A stretch of 55,624 nt of DNA from Pararhodospirillum oryzae (GTDB taxonomy: Bacteria; Pseudomonadota; Alphaproteobacteria; Rhodospirillales; Rhodospirillaceae), in NCBI RefSeq assembly GCF_007992075.1, contig NZ_BJZO01000016.1, positions 1-55,624 on the forward strand. Direction: 5' to 3'. The notes under the pieces are model-generated. The model saw nothing but the letters and a program-made list of their open reading frames with translations, was not told the origin of the DNA and made no database searches. Numbering within the stretch: the stretch's first letter is position 1; every line of letters starts with the position of its first letter. A program made the position numbers and the translations under genes. This document shows, piece after piece, positions 1 through 10,154 of this stretch.

Positions 1-9
1 ACCGGGGGC

Positions 10-1719
10 TTACCCCCCGCCGGAGGCCCGCCACGCCTGCGAGCGCGCGAGCAGGCCGCGCACCGCGCCTTGGAACAGCAAGCGGGCCGCCAGCGCGGTG
101 AGAAAAATCAAGGTCGCCAGGGCGGCGGCCGGCGCGGAATCACCCACGTCATCCATGTTCAAAACCGCGATCGAGGCCACCAGCGTATCGGGCGCGTACA
201 AGAACACCACCGCCGACACGGTGGTCAGGGCGTTGACGAACAGGTAAAGCGCGATTTCCAGAATGGCCGGCAGGCACACCGGCACCACGACCTTGAAGGC
301 GGTGGTCCAGAACGGTACCCGCAGCGAGGCGGAGACGGATTCGTATTCCGGATCGATCTGCTTGAGCGCCGCCAGCGCGGTCAGGTGACCCACGGTGTAG
401 AAGTGGGCCACGGTGCAGAAGATCAAGATCGCCATGGTCCCGTACAGCCCCCCCAGGGGGTTGCCCGGCGCGTTGAAGAAAAAGATGTAGGCAATGCCCA
501 GCACCATCCCGGGCACGGCCAGGGGGATCATGGCAATGGCATGAAGGGCCCGGCGCCAGACCTCCAGGCCGCGCCCGCGCTCGATCAGATAGGCCCCCGC
601 GAAAATGACCCCGGCGCCCACCACAGCCGTGCCCGAGGCCAGGATCAGGCTGTTGCCATAGGGCCGCCAGCCCTGGGGCGACACGGCCGTGAAGTCGTAA
701 TGGGCCAGGGTCAGCGACAGATCATAGGGCCAGAAGCGGATCAGCGACGCCCACGCCGCGCACCCGAGGATCCCCAGGATCGCCGCCGACACCCCCAGGC
801 ACAGCATCAGCAACACCGCGTCGCGCAGGGGGCTGGGCCGGGGGTGGAACGGCTGCGAGCGGGCGCTGATCGCGGCGGCCTGACGGCGCTGGGCCAGACG
901 GTCGGCGGCAAAGGCCAGGGCCGAGGGAATCAGCAAGATCATGCCAACAGCGGCGCCCATGGCGAAATTCTGCTGGCCCACCACCTGTTTGTAAATGTCG
1001 GTGGCCAGCACGTCGTAACCGCCGCCGATCACCTTGGGCACGCCGAAATCGGTGATGGCCAGGGTAAAGGCCACGAACACCGCCGACACCAGGCCATAGC
1101 GCACCCCGGGCAAGGTGACGACGGCGAAGCGGCGCAGGCGGCCGGCGCCCAGGACCTCGGCCGCCTCGTACAAGCGGCCGTCGGCATGGGCCAGGGCGGC
1201 CAGCAGAATAAGGAAAACATGGGGAAAGACATAAAAGCTCATGCCCAGCATGATCCCCAGCGGCCCGTAAATGGTGCCGCCGGGCACCAGGGCCTTGAGC
1301 AGGCCCTGATTGCCAAACAGGTACACCAAGGACAAGGCAGGCAGCAGCGAGGGCGCGAGAAGCGGCAGCAGGGCAATGGTCTTGAACACCGCGCGCCCGG
1401 GCACGGTGGAGCGCATGACCCCATAGGCAAAAAAGAAGGCGGTGGGCACCACCAGGGCGGTGGTCCCCAGGGCGATGGCCAGGGAATGGACCAGGGAACG
1501 CCCCAACCCGTGCGAACGCAGGTAGACCGCGTAATTGTCGAAGCCGACAAAGGCGCCGTCGGCCCCGGTCAGGCTCTTGTGAACCATGGTGCCGAGCGGC
1601 GCCAGGATGAACACGGCCATCATCAGGAACAAGGCGGCCAGGGCACCGCGCAACACCCAGGTTTCGGCATCGGGGCCCGCGCGCACGGCAACCCGCCCGT
1701 CCAGGGCCTGGACCGTCAT
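10..1719 (-). CDS. phnU: 2-aminoethylphosphonate ABC transporter, fused permease
   Basis: Inner-membrane permease of about 569 residues made of two tandem permease halves in one chain, each with about six hydrophobic segments. Each half has the cytoplasmic EAA-type loop that docks on the ATPase: EAAEVLGAGRL in the first and ESVSASLRVPF in the second. Fused permeases of this size are typical of the AEP/iron-type importer group. The ATG is chosen because it overlaps the stop of the upstream ATPase gene in an ATGA (1716-1719), which implies translational coupling; upstream in-frame codons would lie inside phnT. AEP specificity is inferred from phnS and phnW next door. A spermidine/putrescine- or iron-type importer is the alternative. 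Confidence 0.85.
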   Translation of the reverse strand: MTVQALDGRVAVRAGPDAETWVLRGALAALFLMMAVFILAPLGTMVHKSLTGADGAFVGFDNYAVYLRSHGLGRSLVHSLAIALGTTALVVPTAFFFAYGVMRSTVPGRAVFKTIALLPLLAPSLLPALSLVYLFGNQGLLKALVPGGTIYGPLGIMLGMSFYVFPHVFLILLAALAHADGRLYEAAEVLGAGRLRRFAVVTLPGVRYGLVSAVFVAFTLAITDFGVPKVIGGGYDVLATDIYKQVVGQQNFAMGAAVGMILLIPSALAFAADRLAQRRQAAAISARSQPFHPRPSPLRDAVLLMLCLGVSAAILGILGCAAWASLIRFWPYDLSLTLAHYDFTAVSPQGWRPYGNSLILASGTAVVGAGVIFAGAYLIERGRGLEVWRRALHAIAMIPLAVPGMVLGIAYIFFFNAPGNPLGGLYGTMAILIFCTVAHFYTVGHLTALAALKQIDPEYESVSASLRVPFWTTAFKVVVPVCLPAILEIALYLFVNALTTVSAVVFLYAPDTLVASIAVLNMDDVGDSAPAAALATLIFLTALAARLLFQGAVRGLLARSQAWRASGGG

Positions 1720-2924
1720 GAACCCGCCCCCCGGCCCAGACCCGTGCCCCCCTCGGGCGGGAAGCAGCGCAGCCGCTCGGCCGGCAGGAACACCCGCACC
1801 GGGCGCCCGGGCTGAAACGCGTGAGCCTGGGCGGCGGGCAGGTCGGCGATCAGGGCCTGAGGTCCCGGCGCCTCGGACCCAGGGGCCTCGGACCCAGGGG
1901 CCTCGGACCCAGGGGCCTCGGGCCCGGGAATCCCCGATCCCAGGGCGGCCGGCCACAGGGCGGGCACCCGCACATGGGCGCGCAGCACCGGCCCCAGGAA
2001 CTCGGTTTCCTGAAGAATGCCGTGCACATGGCCCTCGGCCAGGGCATCGGCGTCGGGCGCGTCCGCCTCCAGGGGCTGACACTGGATATCCTCGGGGCGC
2101 AGGCACACGGTCACCGGCGTGCCGCCGGCGCCGTTGGGCGCCCCCGGACGCAGGTGGCCGTCGGGCGTGCGGTGCCCGGCCAGAACGTTGATGGTGCCCA
2201 CGAAGCCGGCGACGAAGGCATTGGCGGGATGGCGGTAGATGTCGCGCGGCGCCCCCACCTGTTCCAGGCGCCCCTTGTTCATCACCACCACCTGGTCGGC
2301 CATCGACAAGGCTTCCTCCTGGTCGTGGGTGACCATGATGGTGGTGAGGCCCAGGCACCGTTGCAGGGCCTTGATTTCGCCGCGCAGGCGCTGGCGCACC
2401 TTGGCATCCAGGGCCGAGAGCGGTTCGTCCAGCAACAGCAGCGACGGCGACGACGCGAGCGCGCGGGCCAGGCCCACCCTTTGCTGCTGGCCGCCGGAAA
2501 GCTGGGCCGGATACTTGCGCGCCTGATCGGCCAGCCCCACCAGATCAAGCAGCTCGGCCACCCGCTGGCGGCGTTGGGCCGGAGCAAGACGGGTGGCACG
2601 CGGGCCGTTTTCCAGGCCGAAGCCCACGTTGCGTTCCACCGTCAGATTGGGAAACAGGGCGTAGGATTGAAAGACGATGCCAAAATCCCGGCGCGCCGGC
2701 GGCAGGTCGGAGACCTCGCGGCCTTGCTGCCACACCTGCCCGGCGCTCTGGCGGTCCAGGCCGGCGATAATGCGCAGCAAGGTGGTTTTCCCGCAGCCCG
2801 ACGGCCCCAGGAAGGCGACGAACGCCCCTTCCTCGACCCGCAGCGAGACATCGGCCAGGGCCACGAAGGAGCCGAACGTCTTGTGGATGCCCTCAAGGGC
2901 CAGGGCGGCGGGGCGATCGGTCAT
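1716..2924 (-). CDS. phnT: 2-aminoethylphosphonate ABC transporter, ATP-binding protein
   Basis: Cytoplasmic ATPase of 402 residues that powers AEP import. It has Walker A GPSGCGKTT, the signature LSGGQQQR, Walker B LLLLDEPLSALD and the switch-histidine region MVTHDQEEAL, followed by a C-terminal TOBE-like domain. This layout is that of the spermidine/iron/AEP ATPase group. An unusual feature is a run of PGSEA-type pentapeptides in the TOBE region, encoded by a 15-bp DNA tandem repeat at about 1865-1925. The ATG at 2924 gives a normal N-terminus (MTDRPAALALEGIHKTFG); codons further upstream would only add an intergenic leader. The gene sits between phnS and phnU in one minus-strand operon. 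Confidence 0.88.
   Translation of the reverse strand: MTDRPAALALEGIHKTFGSFVALADVSLRVEEGAFVAFLGPSGCGKTTLLRIIAGLDRQSAGQVWQQGREVSDLPPARRDFGIVFQSYALFPNLTVERNVGFGLENGPRATRLAPAQRRQRVAELLDLVGLADQARKYPAQLSGGQQQRVGLARALASSPSLLLLDEPLSALDAKVRQRLRGEIKALQRCLGLTTIMVTHDQEEALSMADQVVVMNKGRLEQVGAPRDIYRHPANAFVAGFVGTINVLAGHRTPDGHLRPGAPNGAGGTPVTVCLRPEDIQCQPLEADAPDADALAEGHVHGILQETEFLGPVLRAHVRVPALWPAALGSGIPGPEAPGSEAPGSEAPGSEAPGPQALIADLPAAQAHAFQPGRPVRVFLPAERLRCFPPEGGTGLGRGAGS
1862..1925. repeat. 15-bp coding tandem repeat in phnT
   Basis: About four copies of a 15-bp unit (ggcctcggacccagg on the + strand, last copies diverging) encode repeated APGSE/APGP pentapeptides in the C-terminal part of the ATPase. The unit is a multiple of three, so copy-number changes keep the frame. 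Confidence 0.8.
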
Positions 2925-2957
2925 GGCGGGACTCCTGGAGCGTCGAACAGCAGGGAT

Positions 2958-2985
2958 CGGGAAGGCCCCACTGAGGGCCTTCCCG
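2958..2985. promoter_or_regulatory. Intercistronic hairpin between phnS and phnT
   Basis: A perfect 11-bp inverted repeat (cgggaaggccc / gggccttcccg) with a 6-nt loop fills the gap between the binding-protein gene and the ATPase gene. There is no T-run. Such hairpins often stabilise the upstream mRNA or reduce read-through, so that the binding protein is made in excess. The hairpin is seen; the role is inferred. Confidence 0.6.
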
Positions 2986-3018
2986 GCTTGCAGGCGTGGC
3001 AGGAAAGGAATGGGGTGC

Positions 3019-4050
3019 TTACTTGGGCTCGGACTTGGCGCCATAGCGCGTCTGCCAGGTTTCCAGGATGCGCGCCCGGTTGGCCGCGGCCCAGGCGAAG
3101 TCATTCCTGATCATCTTCGCCTCGATGTTCTCGGGGAAGTGCGCCACGGGCTTGGCCACGCCGGGCATGGCGACCACGGCGTAGGCTTCGTTGTACATTT
3201 CGTTGGCCTTGTGGGAGACCGACCAGTCGGCCAGCTTCCTCGCGGCATCGAGGTTGGGCGAGCCCTTGACCAGGGCGAAGGATTCCAGATCCCAGCCCAG
3301 GCCCTCGGCCGGCGTGATCACCGCGACCGGCGCGCCCTGGCCCTTGAGCTGGGCGCCCTTGTAGGCAAACGAAATCCCGATCGGGAACTCGCCCTGGGCC
3401 GCCATCTTGCAGGGCTTGGATCCGGAATGGGTGTACACGCCCACGTTCTGGTGCAGGCCGTCCATGAAGGCCCAGGCTTTTTCCTCGCCCCACATCTGGA
3501 TCCACGACGACACATCCAGGAAGCCGGTGCCCGACGAGGCCGGGTTCGGCATCACGATCAGACCCTGGTACTTGGGGTCGGTCAGGTCGGCCCAGGTGGC
3601 GGGCAAGGGCAGGTTGCGCTTTTCAGCCTCGATGGTGTTCACGCACAACGAGGCGATCCAGGCCCGTTGCCCGACCCAGTGCGGGGGCTGGTTGGTGGCG
3701 TCGTAGTACTGGGGCGACAGGGCTTCCAGGCCCTTGGGGGCGTAGGGCTCCAGCATGCCTTCCTTGTCCATGACCAGAAGGCTGGTCGCGGCCAGGCCCC
3801 AGATCATGTCGGCGTGCGGGTTGTCTTTTTCCGCCAGCAGCTTGGCGGTGATAATACCCGTCGAGTCGCGCACCCACCGCACTTCGATGTCGGGATAATC
3901 GGCCTCGAAGGCCTGCTTGAAGCCATCCAGCTCTTCCGGCTCGACGGCGGTGTAGACGGTCAACGGCGTGCGCGCCTGGGCAGCCGCGCCAAGGCCAAGG
4001 GCGGCCAGGCCCAGCGTGGCCGCGAAAAGGGGGATGAGCGAGCGTCTCAT
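3019..4050 (-). CDS. phnS: 2-aminoethylphosphonate-binding periplasmic protein
   Basis: Solute-binding protein of 343 residues with a signal peptide (MRRSLIPLFAATLGLAALGL, cleavage likely after AAAQA). The mature part starts TPLTVYTAVEPEELDGFKQA, characteristic of the AEP/iron-type extracellular binding-protein family. Internal SSGTGF and GISFAYKG segments resemble the ligand-binding hinge of that group. The start at 4050 gives the signal peptide directly; an upstream in-frame ATG would add 39 Arg/Pro-rich residues before it. It is first in the phnS-phnT-phnU operon and divergent from phnW. AEP as ligand is inferred mainly from phnW; iron-type ligands are the alternative. Confidence 0.85.
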   Translation of the reverse strand: MRRSLIPLFAATLGLAALGLGAAAQARTPLTVYTAVEPEELDGFKQAFEADYPDIEVRWVRDSTGIITAKLLAEKDNPHADMIWGLAATSLLVMDKEGMLEPYAPKGLEALSPQYYDATNQPPHWVGQRAWIASLCVNTIEAEKRNLPLPATWADLTDPKYQGLIVMPNPASSGTGFLDVSSWIQMWGEEKAWAFMDGLHQNVGVYTHSGSKPCKMAAQGEFPIGISFAYKGAQLKGQGAPVAVITPAEGLGWDLESFALVKGSPNLDAARKLADWSVSHKANEMYNEAYAVVAMPGVAKPVAHFPENIEAKMIRNDFAWAAANRARILETWQTRYGAKSEPK

Positions 4051-4443
4051 GGGATCGATCCGTCCAACCTGGGAGCGAGGACACCGGCAGGCGGTCGCCG
4101 GCGGGCGGGGGGCGAAGCGGGCGGCCCTCTGAGCGAACAGGGCTGGCGCGCCAACGGGTTGCTTCACCGGGGCGGACTATGACCCGCGAGCCGCGACACT
4201 TTGATGACAGGCACCCGATGATTTCATGACGCTCCCGCCCCGGATTCCCGGATCATTGAGCGCCTCGTGCGCTCTGGGCCGGGGTACCCGAACACCTCGA
4301 CCTTCCCCAGGGCGTTGATTGGAAACCCGTCGATTGGTCGCGCTCATTTATAGGTTTCCCCTATGGATGTATGAGAGATACCGAATTGACTGATGGATCG
4401 CACGGGTTCAGGCTGGAATGACCTTAAGGTTAAGGAGTCCCCC
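4051..4443. promoter_or_regulatory. Divergent phnS/phnW control region
   Basis: About 390 bp without a credible gene. The part next to phnW (about 4330-4400) is clearly less GC-rich than its surroundings and is the likely place for promoters and a regulator site, but I cannot name a binding motif. The phnW Shine-Dalgarno AAGGAG lies at about 4432-4437. Confidence 0.5.
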
Positions 4444-5616
4444 ATGACGTCGCTTCTTTATCCCCTGCTCGACCCCCTGCCCGATCCGGCCGAGGCGCCC
4501 GCGGCGCCCTCTCACTGGCTTTTGACGCCGGGCCCGCTGACCACCACGGCAACGGTCAAGCGGGCGATGCTTCATGACTGGGGCTCGTGGGACGGTGACT
4601 TCCGCGCCCTGACCGCCAGCATCCGCCACCGGCTGCGCGATATCGCCGGCGTGGGCGAGGACTACACGGTGGTTCCCATGCAAGGCAGCGGCACCTTCGC
4701 CGTGGAATCGGCCCTGACCACGCTGGTTCCGCCCGACGGAGGGGTCTTGATCCCGGTCAACGGCGCCTATGGCCAGCGCATGGTGGAAATCTGCCGCCGC
4801 GCCGGCGTGCGCCACGCGGTGCTGGAGATCGAGGAAACCAGCGCTCTTGATCCGCAGGCGGTGGCACAGCGCCTTGCCGACGATCCCACGCTCAGCCACG
4901 TGGCCCTGGTCCAGGTGGAAACCTCGACCGGGATTCTCAATCCGGTGGACGAGGTGGCCCAGGTTACCGCCGCCGCCGGTCGGCGCCTGATCGTCGATGC
5001 CATGAGCGCGTTTGGCGCCTTGTGGATCGATCCGGCCAAGGCCCCCTACGAGGCCCTGGTATTCTCCACCAACAAGTGCCTGGAAGGCGTGCCGGGCATG
5101 GGCTTCGTGCTGACCCGGGTTTCGGCGCTGGAAGAGGCGCGGGCGCGGGGTCCCGGGCGCTCCTTGTCGCTCGACCTCGTCGACCAGTGGGCCTACATGG
5201 AGCGCACCGGGCAGTTCCGCTACACCCCCGCGACCCATGTGCTGGCCGCCTTCCGCCAGGCCCTGGACGAGTTCGACGCCGAGGGCGGGCGCACCGCCCG
5301 CTACGCCCGCTACCGGCGCAATTACGATGTCCTGATTGCCGGCATGGCCTGGGCGGGGATCAAGCCCCTGCTGCCCGAGGCCCTGCGCTCGCCGATCATT
5401 GTCACCTTCCTGGCCCCCGTCCATCCCGCCTACAGCTTCACCGCCTTCTACGATGCCATGAAGCGGCGCGGCTTCATCATTTATCCGGGCAAGATGACCC
5501 GCGTGGAGAGTTTCCGCCTGGGCTGCATTGGCGCCATCGACGTGCCGGTGATGGAGGAGTGCACCCGCGCGTGCGTTGCCGCGCTCAAGGAAATCGGGGT
5601 CGAGGTCCAGGACTAA
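4444..5616 (+). CDS. phnW: 2-aminoethylphosphonate--pyruvate transaminase
   Basis: PLP enzyme of 390 residues that converts AEP plus pyruvate to phosphonoacetaldehyde plus alanine, in the cytoplasm. It is a class-V aminotransferase: N-terminal LLTPGPLTTTATVKRAML, GSGTFAVESAL phosphate cup, LIVDAMSAFGAL with the cofactor Asp, and the Schiff-base Lys in FSTNKCLEGVPG. The ATG at 4444 is preceded by AAGGAG with good spacing; an ATG at 4393 has no such site. It is divergent from phnS-T-U, giving import plus the first catabolic step. The usual partner phnX (phosphonatase) is not in the window. An alanine-glyoxylate transaminase relative is the alternative, less likely in this context. Confidence 0.92.
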   Translation: MTSLLYPLLDPLPDPAEAPAAPSHWLLTPGPLTTTATVKRAMLHDWGSWDGDFRALTASIRHRLRDIAGVGEDYTVVPMQGSGTFAVESALTTLVPPDGGVLIPVNGAYGQRMVEICRRAGVRHAVLEIEETSALDPQAVAQRLADDPTLSHVALVQVETSTGILNPVDEVAQVTAAAGRRLIVDAMSAFGALWIDPAKAPYEALVFSTNKCLEGVPGMGFVLTRVSALEEARARGPGRSLSLDLVDQWAYMERTGQFRYTPATHVLAAFRQALDEFDAEGGRTARYARYRRNYDVLIAGMAWAGIKPLLPEALRSPIIVTFLAPVHPAYSFTAFYDAMKRRGFIIYPGKMTRVESFRLGCIGAIDVPVMEECTRACVAALKEIGVEVQD

Positions 5617-5649
5617 ACGCCCGCCTCCCCCGCCTTTTGGCCCCCTGCC

Positions 5650-5681
5650 CCGCGTCCCCGGTTCCGGGGACGCGGTTTTTT
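5650..5681 (+). terminator. Rho-independent terminator after phnW
   Basis: A perfect 12-bp GC stem (ccgcgtccccgg / ccggggacgcgg) with a minimal TT loop is followed directly by six T, 33 bp after the phnW stop. Confidence 0.93.
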
Positions 5682-5805
5682 GGGGCCCGCTTTCGGTTGA
5701 TGATCATCAAGGCGCTTCCCCTGACGGGCTGGACATTATAATTTGCTAATGTTCAAGGCCTCGCGGCCAGCTCCTTCGTTCGATCCAACCGAGAGGTTCT
5801 TTCTC

Positions 5806-6807
5806 ATGGTCGATGCCGCCGTTCCTTCCGCCGCTCCCGCGCACGACGAGGCCGGGGCGGCCCACTGGCTGATGCACGTTCCCATCCCCCTGTTTGCCAT
5901 GATCATGGGCCTGACCGGCCTGGGCCTGGCCTGGCGCAAGGCCCACGACGTTCTGGGCGTGCCGGGCGCGGTGGGCGAAAGCCTGCTGGGCTTTGCCGCC
6001 ACCATGTTCGTGCTGGTGGCCGCCTTGTACCTGAGCAAGGCCGTCCGTCATTTTTCCGAGGTCAAGGCGGAGTTCAACAACCCCATCCGGGTGAACTTCT
6101 TCCCCACCATTTCCATCAGCCTGCTTTTGCTCTCGATTGCCGCCCTGCCCTACGAGCGGACCTTGGGCCTGACCTTGTGGGGCGTGGGCGCGGCCCTTCA
6201 TCTGGCGGCGACGGTGTACCTGATCGGGCGCTGGATCACCCGGGCCCACGAAATCACCATGATCAACCCGGCCTGGTTCATTCCCGTGGTCGGCAATATC
6301 ATCGTCCCCCTGTCGGGCGTCAAACTTGGCTTCATCGAACTATCGTGGTTCTTCTTTTCGATTGGCCTGGTGTTCTGGATTATCCTTTTCACCATTGTGT
6401 TCTACCGAATTGTCTTCCACAACCCTCTGCCAGGGCGCTTTTTCCCCACTTTGTTCATCCTGGTGGCCCCGCCCGGCATTGGCACGGTTTCGTACCTGGC
6501 CCTGATGGGCGGTCAGATTGACCTGTTCACCCGGGTGTTGCTGTACAGCGGCCTTTTCCTGACCCTTCTCAACTTCAGCATGGCGCGCCACTTCCTCAAG
6601 GTGCCGTTCTTTGTGTCGTGGTGGGCCTACACCTTCCCCATGGCCGCGATCACCATCGCCACCTTGGAATACAATCACCACGTCCCCAACGATGGCATCA
6701 CCGCCGTGTCGTGGACCCTTCTCGTGGTGACCACCTTGATCATCGCCTCGGTGTTCGTCCGCACCACCAAGGCCTTGCTGGGCGGCGAGCTGTTCGTGCC
6801 CGACTAA
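5806..6807 (+). CDS. TehA/SLAC1-family (voltage-dependent anion channel-like) membrane protein
   Basis: Integral membrane protein of about 333 residues with roughly ten hydrophobic helices, starting after a short polar N-terminus (HWLMHVPIPLFAMIMGLTGLGLAW). The helix pattern and motifs (INPAWFIPVVGNIIVPL; FPTLFILVAPPGIG) match the TehA/SLAC1/C4-dicarboxylate family. TehA homologues have been linked to tellurite tolerance, but substrates of most members are unknown. The ATG at 5806 has GAGAGG about 8 bases upstream; an ATG at 5749 would add a non-membrane extension. Isolated gene after the phnW terminator. Confidence 0.8.
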   Translation: MVDAAVPSAAPAHDEAGAAHWLMHVPIPLFAMIMGLTGLGLAWRKAHDVLGVPGAVGESLLGFAATMFVLVAALYLSKAVRHFSEVKAEFNNPIRVNFFPTISISLLLLSIAALPYERTLGLTLWGVGAALHLAATVYLIGRWITRAHEITMINPAWFIPVVGNIIVPLSGVKLGFIELSWFFFSIGLVFWIILFTIVFYRIVFHNPLPGRFFPTLFILVAPPGIGTVSYLALMGGQIDLFTRVLLYSGLFLTLLNFSMARHFLKVPFFVSWWAYTFPMAAITIATLEYNHHVPNDGITAVSWTLLVVTTLIIASVFVRTTKALLGGELFVPD

Positions 6808-7179
6808 CAATCCCCCGTGCCTGCTCCCGGGCCGTGGCCTTGGGGGCCCGGGGATCTTCGTCCGCGCCCGCGTCTTCTTGTCGTTTCCGAGAAGACGCGG
6901 GCGCGGACTTATCGCCAAGGCGATCGGTTTTACCCCCGTCCCCTTTTCCCGCACGCGGCTTGAAAACAAGGCCGCGCGGCCGTAAGGTGCCAGGATCCTT
7001 CCCGGGGGCATGGAGCCCCTGGAAGAGTGATGGGGAAATTCATGTTGGAGACTGTGGGACGCCGCTAACGGTTTCGTTCATTCGAAACCGATTCCGGCTT
7101 CTTCCTTCTGAAAGAGCGTGCCTTTGTCGAAAGGCGCGAAGGGAGAAGTGCGTGTCGGCATTATCCTACAGGACGACCC
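6808..7179. other. Intergenic region with a long perfect inverted repeat
   Basis: About 370 bp without a gene. It holds the 19-bp inverted repeat listed separately and, near the 3' end, the presumed promoter of the YjhX-like gene (AGGA Shine-Dalgarno about 8 bases before ATG 7180). Confidence 0.6.
6860..6908. repeat. 19-bp perfect inverted repeat
   Basis: Arms gtccgcgcccgcgtcttct (6860-6878) and its exact complement (6890-6908) are separated by 11 nt. Transcribed from either side it would make a very stable hairpin. No T-run follows on either strand, so it is not a classic terminator, although it is placed where one would be expected for the upstream channel gene. Confidence 0.85.
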
Positions 7180-7437
7180 ATGAATCTTTCCCGTGCCGAA
7201 CAGCGCGTGCTGCACGTGCTGGCGCAAGGCGGCTTCATCCGCCATTACCGTGACACCAAGGGCCATGTCGTTGAAGTCGAGTGCATCACCCGTGATGGGC
7301 TGGGCCTGGGCGACTGCACCGTGGGCGTGTTCAAGGCCCTGAAGGCCAAGCGCCTGATCGGGTCCCAGGAAGGCAGGCCCTACCGCCTGACCCGCCTGGG
7401 CCGCGAGGCGGTGCGCCCGCAACCCGACAACCGCTGA
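7180..7437 (+). CDS. YjhX family (UPF0386) small protein, putative toxin
   Basis: 85 residues, matching the YjhX/UPF0386 family along its whole length: [18 protein letters not shown] at the start, VECITRDGL and [11 protein letters not shown] in the middle, [20 protein letters not shown] at the end. In E. coli YjhX is reported as the toxin of the YjhX/YjhQ pair, acting on topoisomerase I; many homologues are solitary and uncharacterised. No acetyltransferase-like YjhQ antitoxin gene adjoins it. The predicted fold is a small winged-helix-like domain. The start is supported by an upstream AGGA. Confidence 0.85.
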   Translation: MNLSRAEQRVLHVLAQGGFIRHYRDTKGHVVEVECITRDGLGLGDCTVGVFKALKAKRLIGSQEGRPYRLTRLGREAVRPQPDNR

Positions 7438-7484
7438 CCGGTTGCCAGGAGCAAGGCCCCCACCCTTCCCGGCGCAAGGCGGGA

Positions 7485-7578
7485 GCCGAAGGGCCGCGAA
7501 CCGGTTCCGGGCTCCCGCCCCAACCGGTTCCGGGCTCCCGCCCCCCGGGCTTCCGCCCCCCCGGGCTCCCGCCCCTTC
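7485..7578. repeat. Short GC-rich degenerate tandem repeat
   Basis: Between the convergent YjhX-like and Cys-rich genes there are two copies of a ~23-bp unit (aaccggttccgggctcccgcc) followed by two or three ~16-bp copies of its second half (ccccgggctcccgccc). This looks like replication slippage. Confidence 0.7.
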
Positions 7579-7580
7579 CG

Positions 7581-8270
7581 TCAGATGGCCAGTTCCTTGC
7601 CCGATCCCTTGGGGACGGGCGAGGGCTCGGGGTCGCTGGGAGGCACCAGGGGGGTGGGCGTGCCCGGCTCGTCGGGAGCGAAATCGTACAGATCGTCGGA
7701 GGGAGGCGCGAAGCCGCCCTTGCGGTCCAGGAAGCCCTTCAAGGCACGCCCCAGGTCCTCGACCCCTTCGCGCGCCTGCGGGGTGGCCGCGTCCAGCCCG
7801 GCCCGGGCCTCGCACAGGGCGTTTTCGGCGGTGCAGCGGCCTTCGCACCCGGCCCGTTCGTCGGAGCCTTCGGGGAAGGTCCCCGCGCAGCGTCCTTCGC
7901 AGCGCGCCCGCCCGGTCGCGCAGCGCTCCGCCGCCCGGTCGCCCCCGGGGGGCGTGGTGAAGCCTTCCAGGAAGCCCTTGAACCGGTCCACCTGACGCGA
8001 AAGCTCTCCCAGGCTCTGCTCGCCCTGGCACAAGGCGCGATCGGCGGCGCAGCGGGCCTGGCAGCCGTTGCGGGCGGCTTCGTCCTTTTCCAGGCTTTCG
8101 CACGCGTTCACGCAGGCCATGAGCGCGGTTTTGCACGCATCAAGCCGGGCCGGATCCTCCTGGGCCCAGACCGCCCCGCTCCCCGGTCCGAGCGCCCCCG
8201 CAAGCACGGCCCAGGCCAAAACCCGGGACAGGGGGGAACGGCGGCGGAAGGAAACGGGGCGGCGGGACAT
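7581..8270 (-). CDS. Secreted Cys-rich protein of unknown function
   Basis: 229 residues. Signal peptide: basic MSRRPVSFRRRSPLSRVL, then a hydrophobic stretch, cleavage likely after AVWA. The mature part has four modules of paired cysteines (CKTALMACVNAC, CQARCAADRALC, CATGRARCEGRC, CEGRCTAENALC), suggesting four small disulfide-linked helical hairpins. The C-terminus is Pro/Asp/Glu-rich and probably disordered. I do not recognise the family. It follows glmS by only 2 bp on the same strand, so it could be co-transcribed with glmU-glmS, but no functional link is evident. Confidence 0.7.
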   Translation of the reverse strand: MSRRPVSFRRRSPLSRVLAWAVLAGALGPGSGAVWAQEDPARLDACKTALMACVNACESLEKDEAARNGCQARCAADRALCQGEQSLGELSRQVDRFKGFLEGFTTPPGGDRAAERCATGRARCEGRCAGTFPEGSDERAGCEGRCTAENALCEARAGLDAATPQAREGVEDLGRALKGFLDRKGGFAPPSDDLYDFAPDEPGTPTPLVPPSDPEPSPVPKGSGKELAI

Positions 8271-8272
8271 GG

Positions 8273-10096
<1,824 letters not shown>

Positions 10097-10154
10097 GGGC
10101 CATGCCTTCCAGATAATGAAAAAACGTCAGACGATCCCGGACCGGGCCGGGGTT

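Noticed and set aside
70-1815. A 581-codon plus-strand frame opposite phnU
   Set aside because: Low-complexity Gln/His/Gly/Arg composition antisense to a clear permease; no motif.
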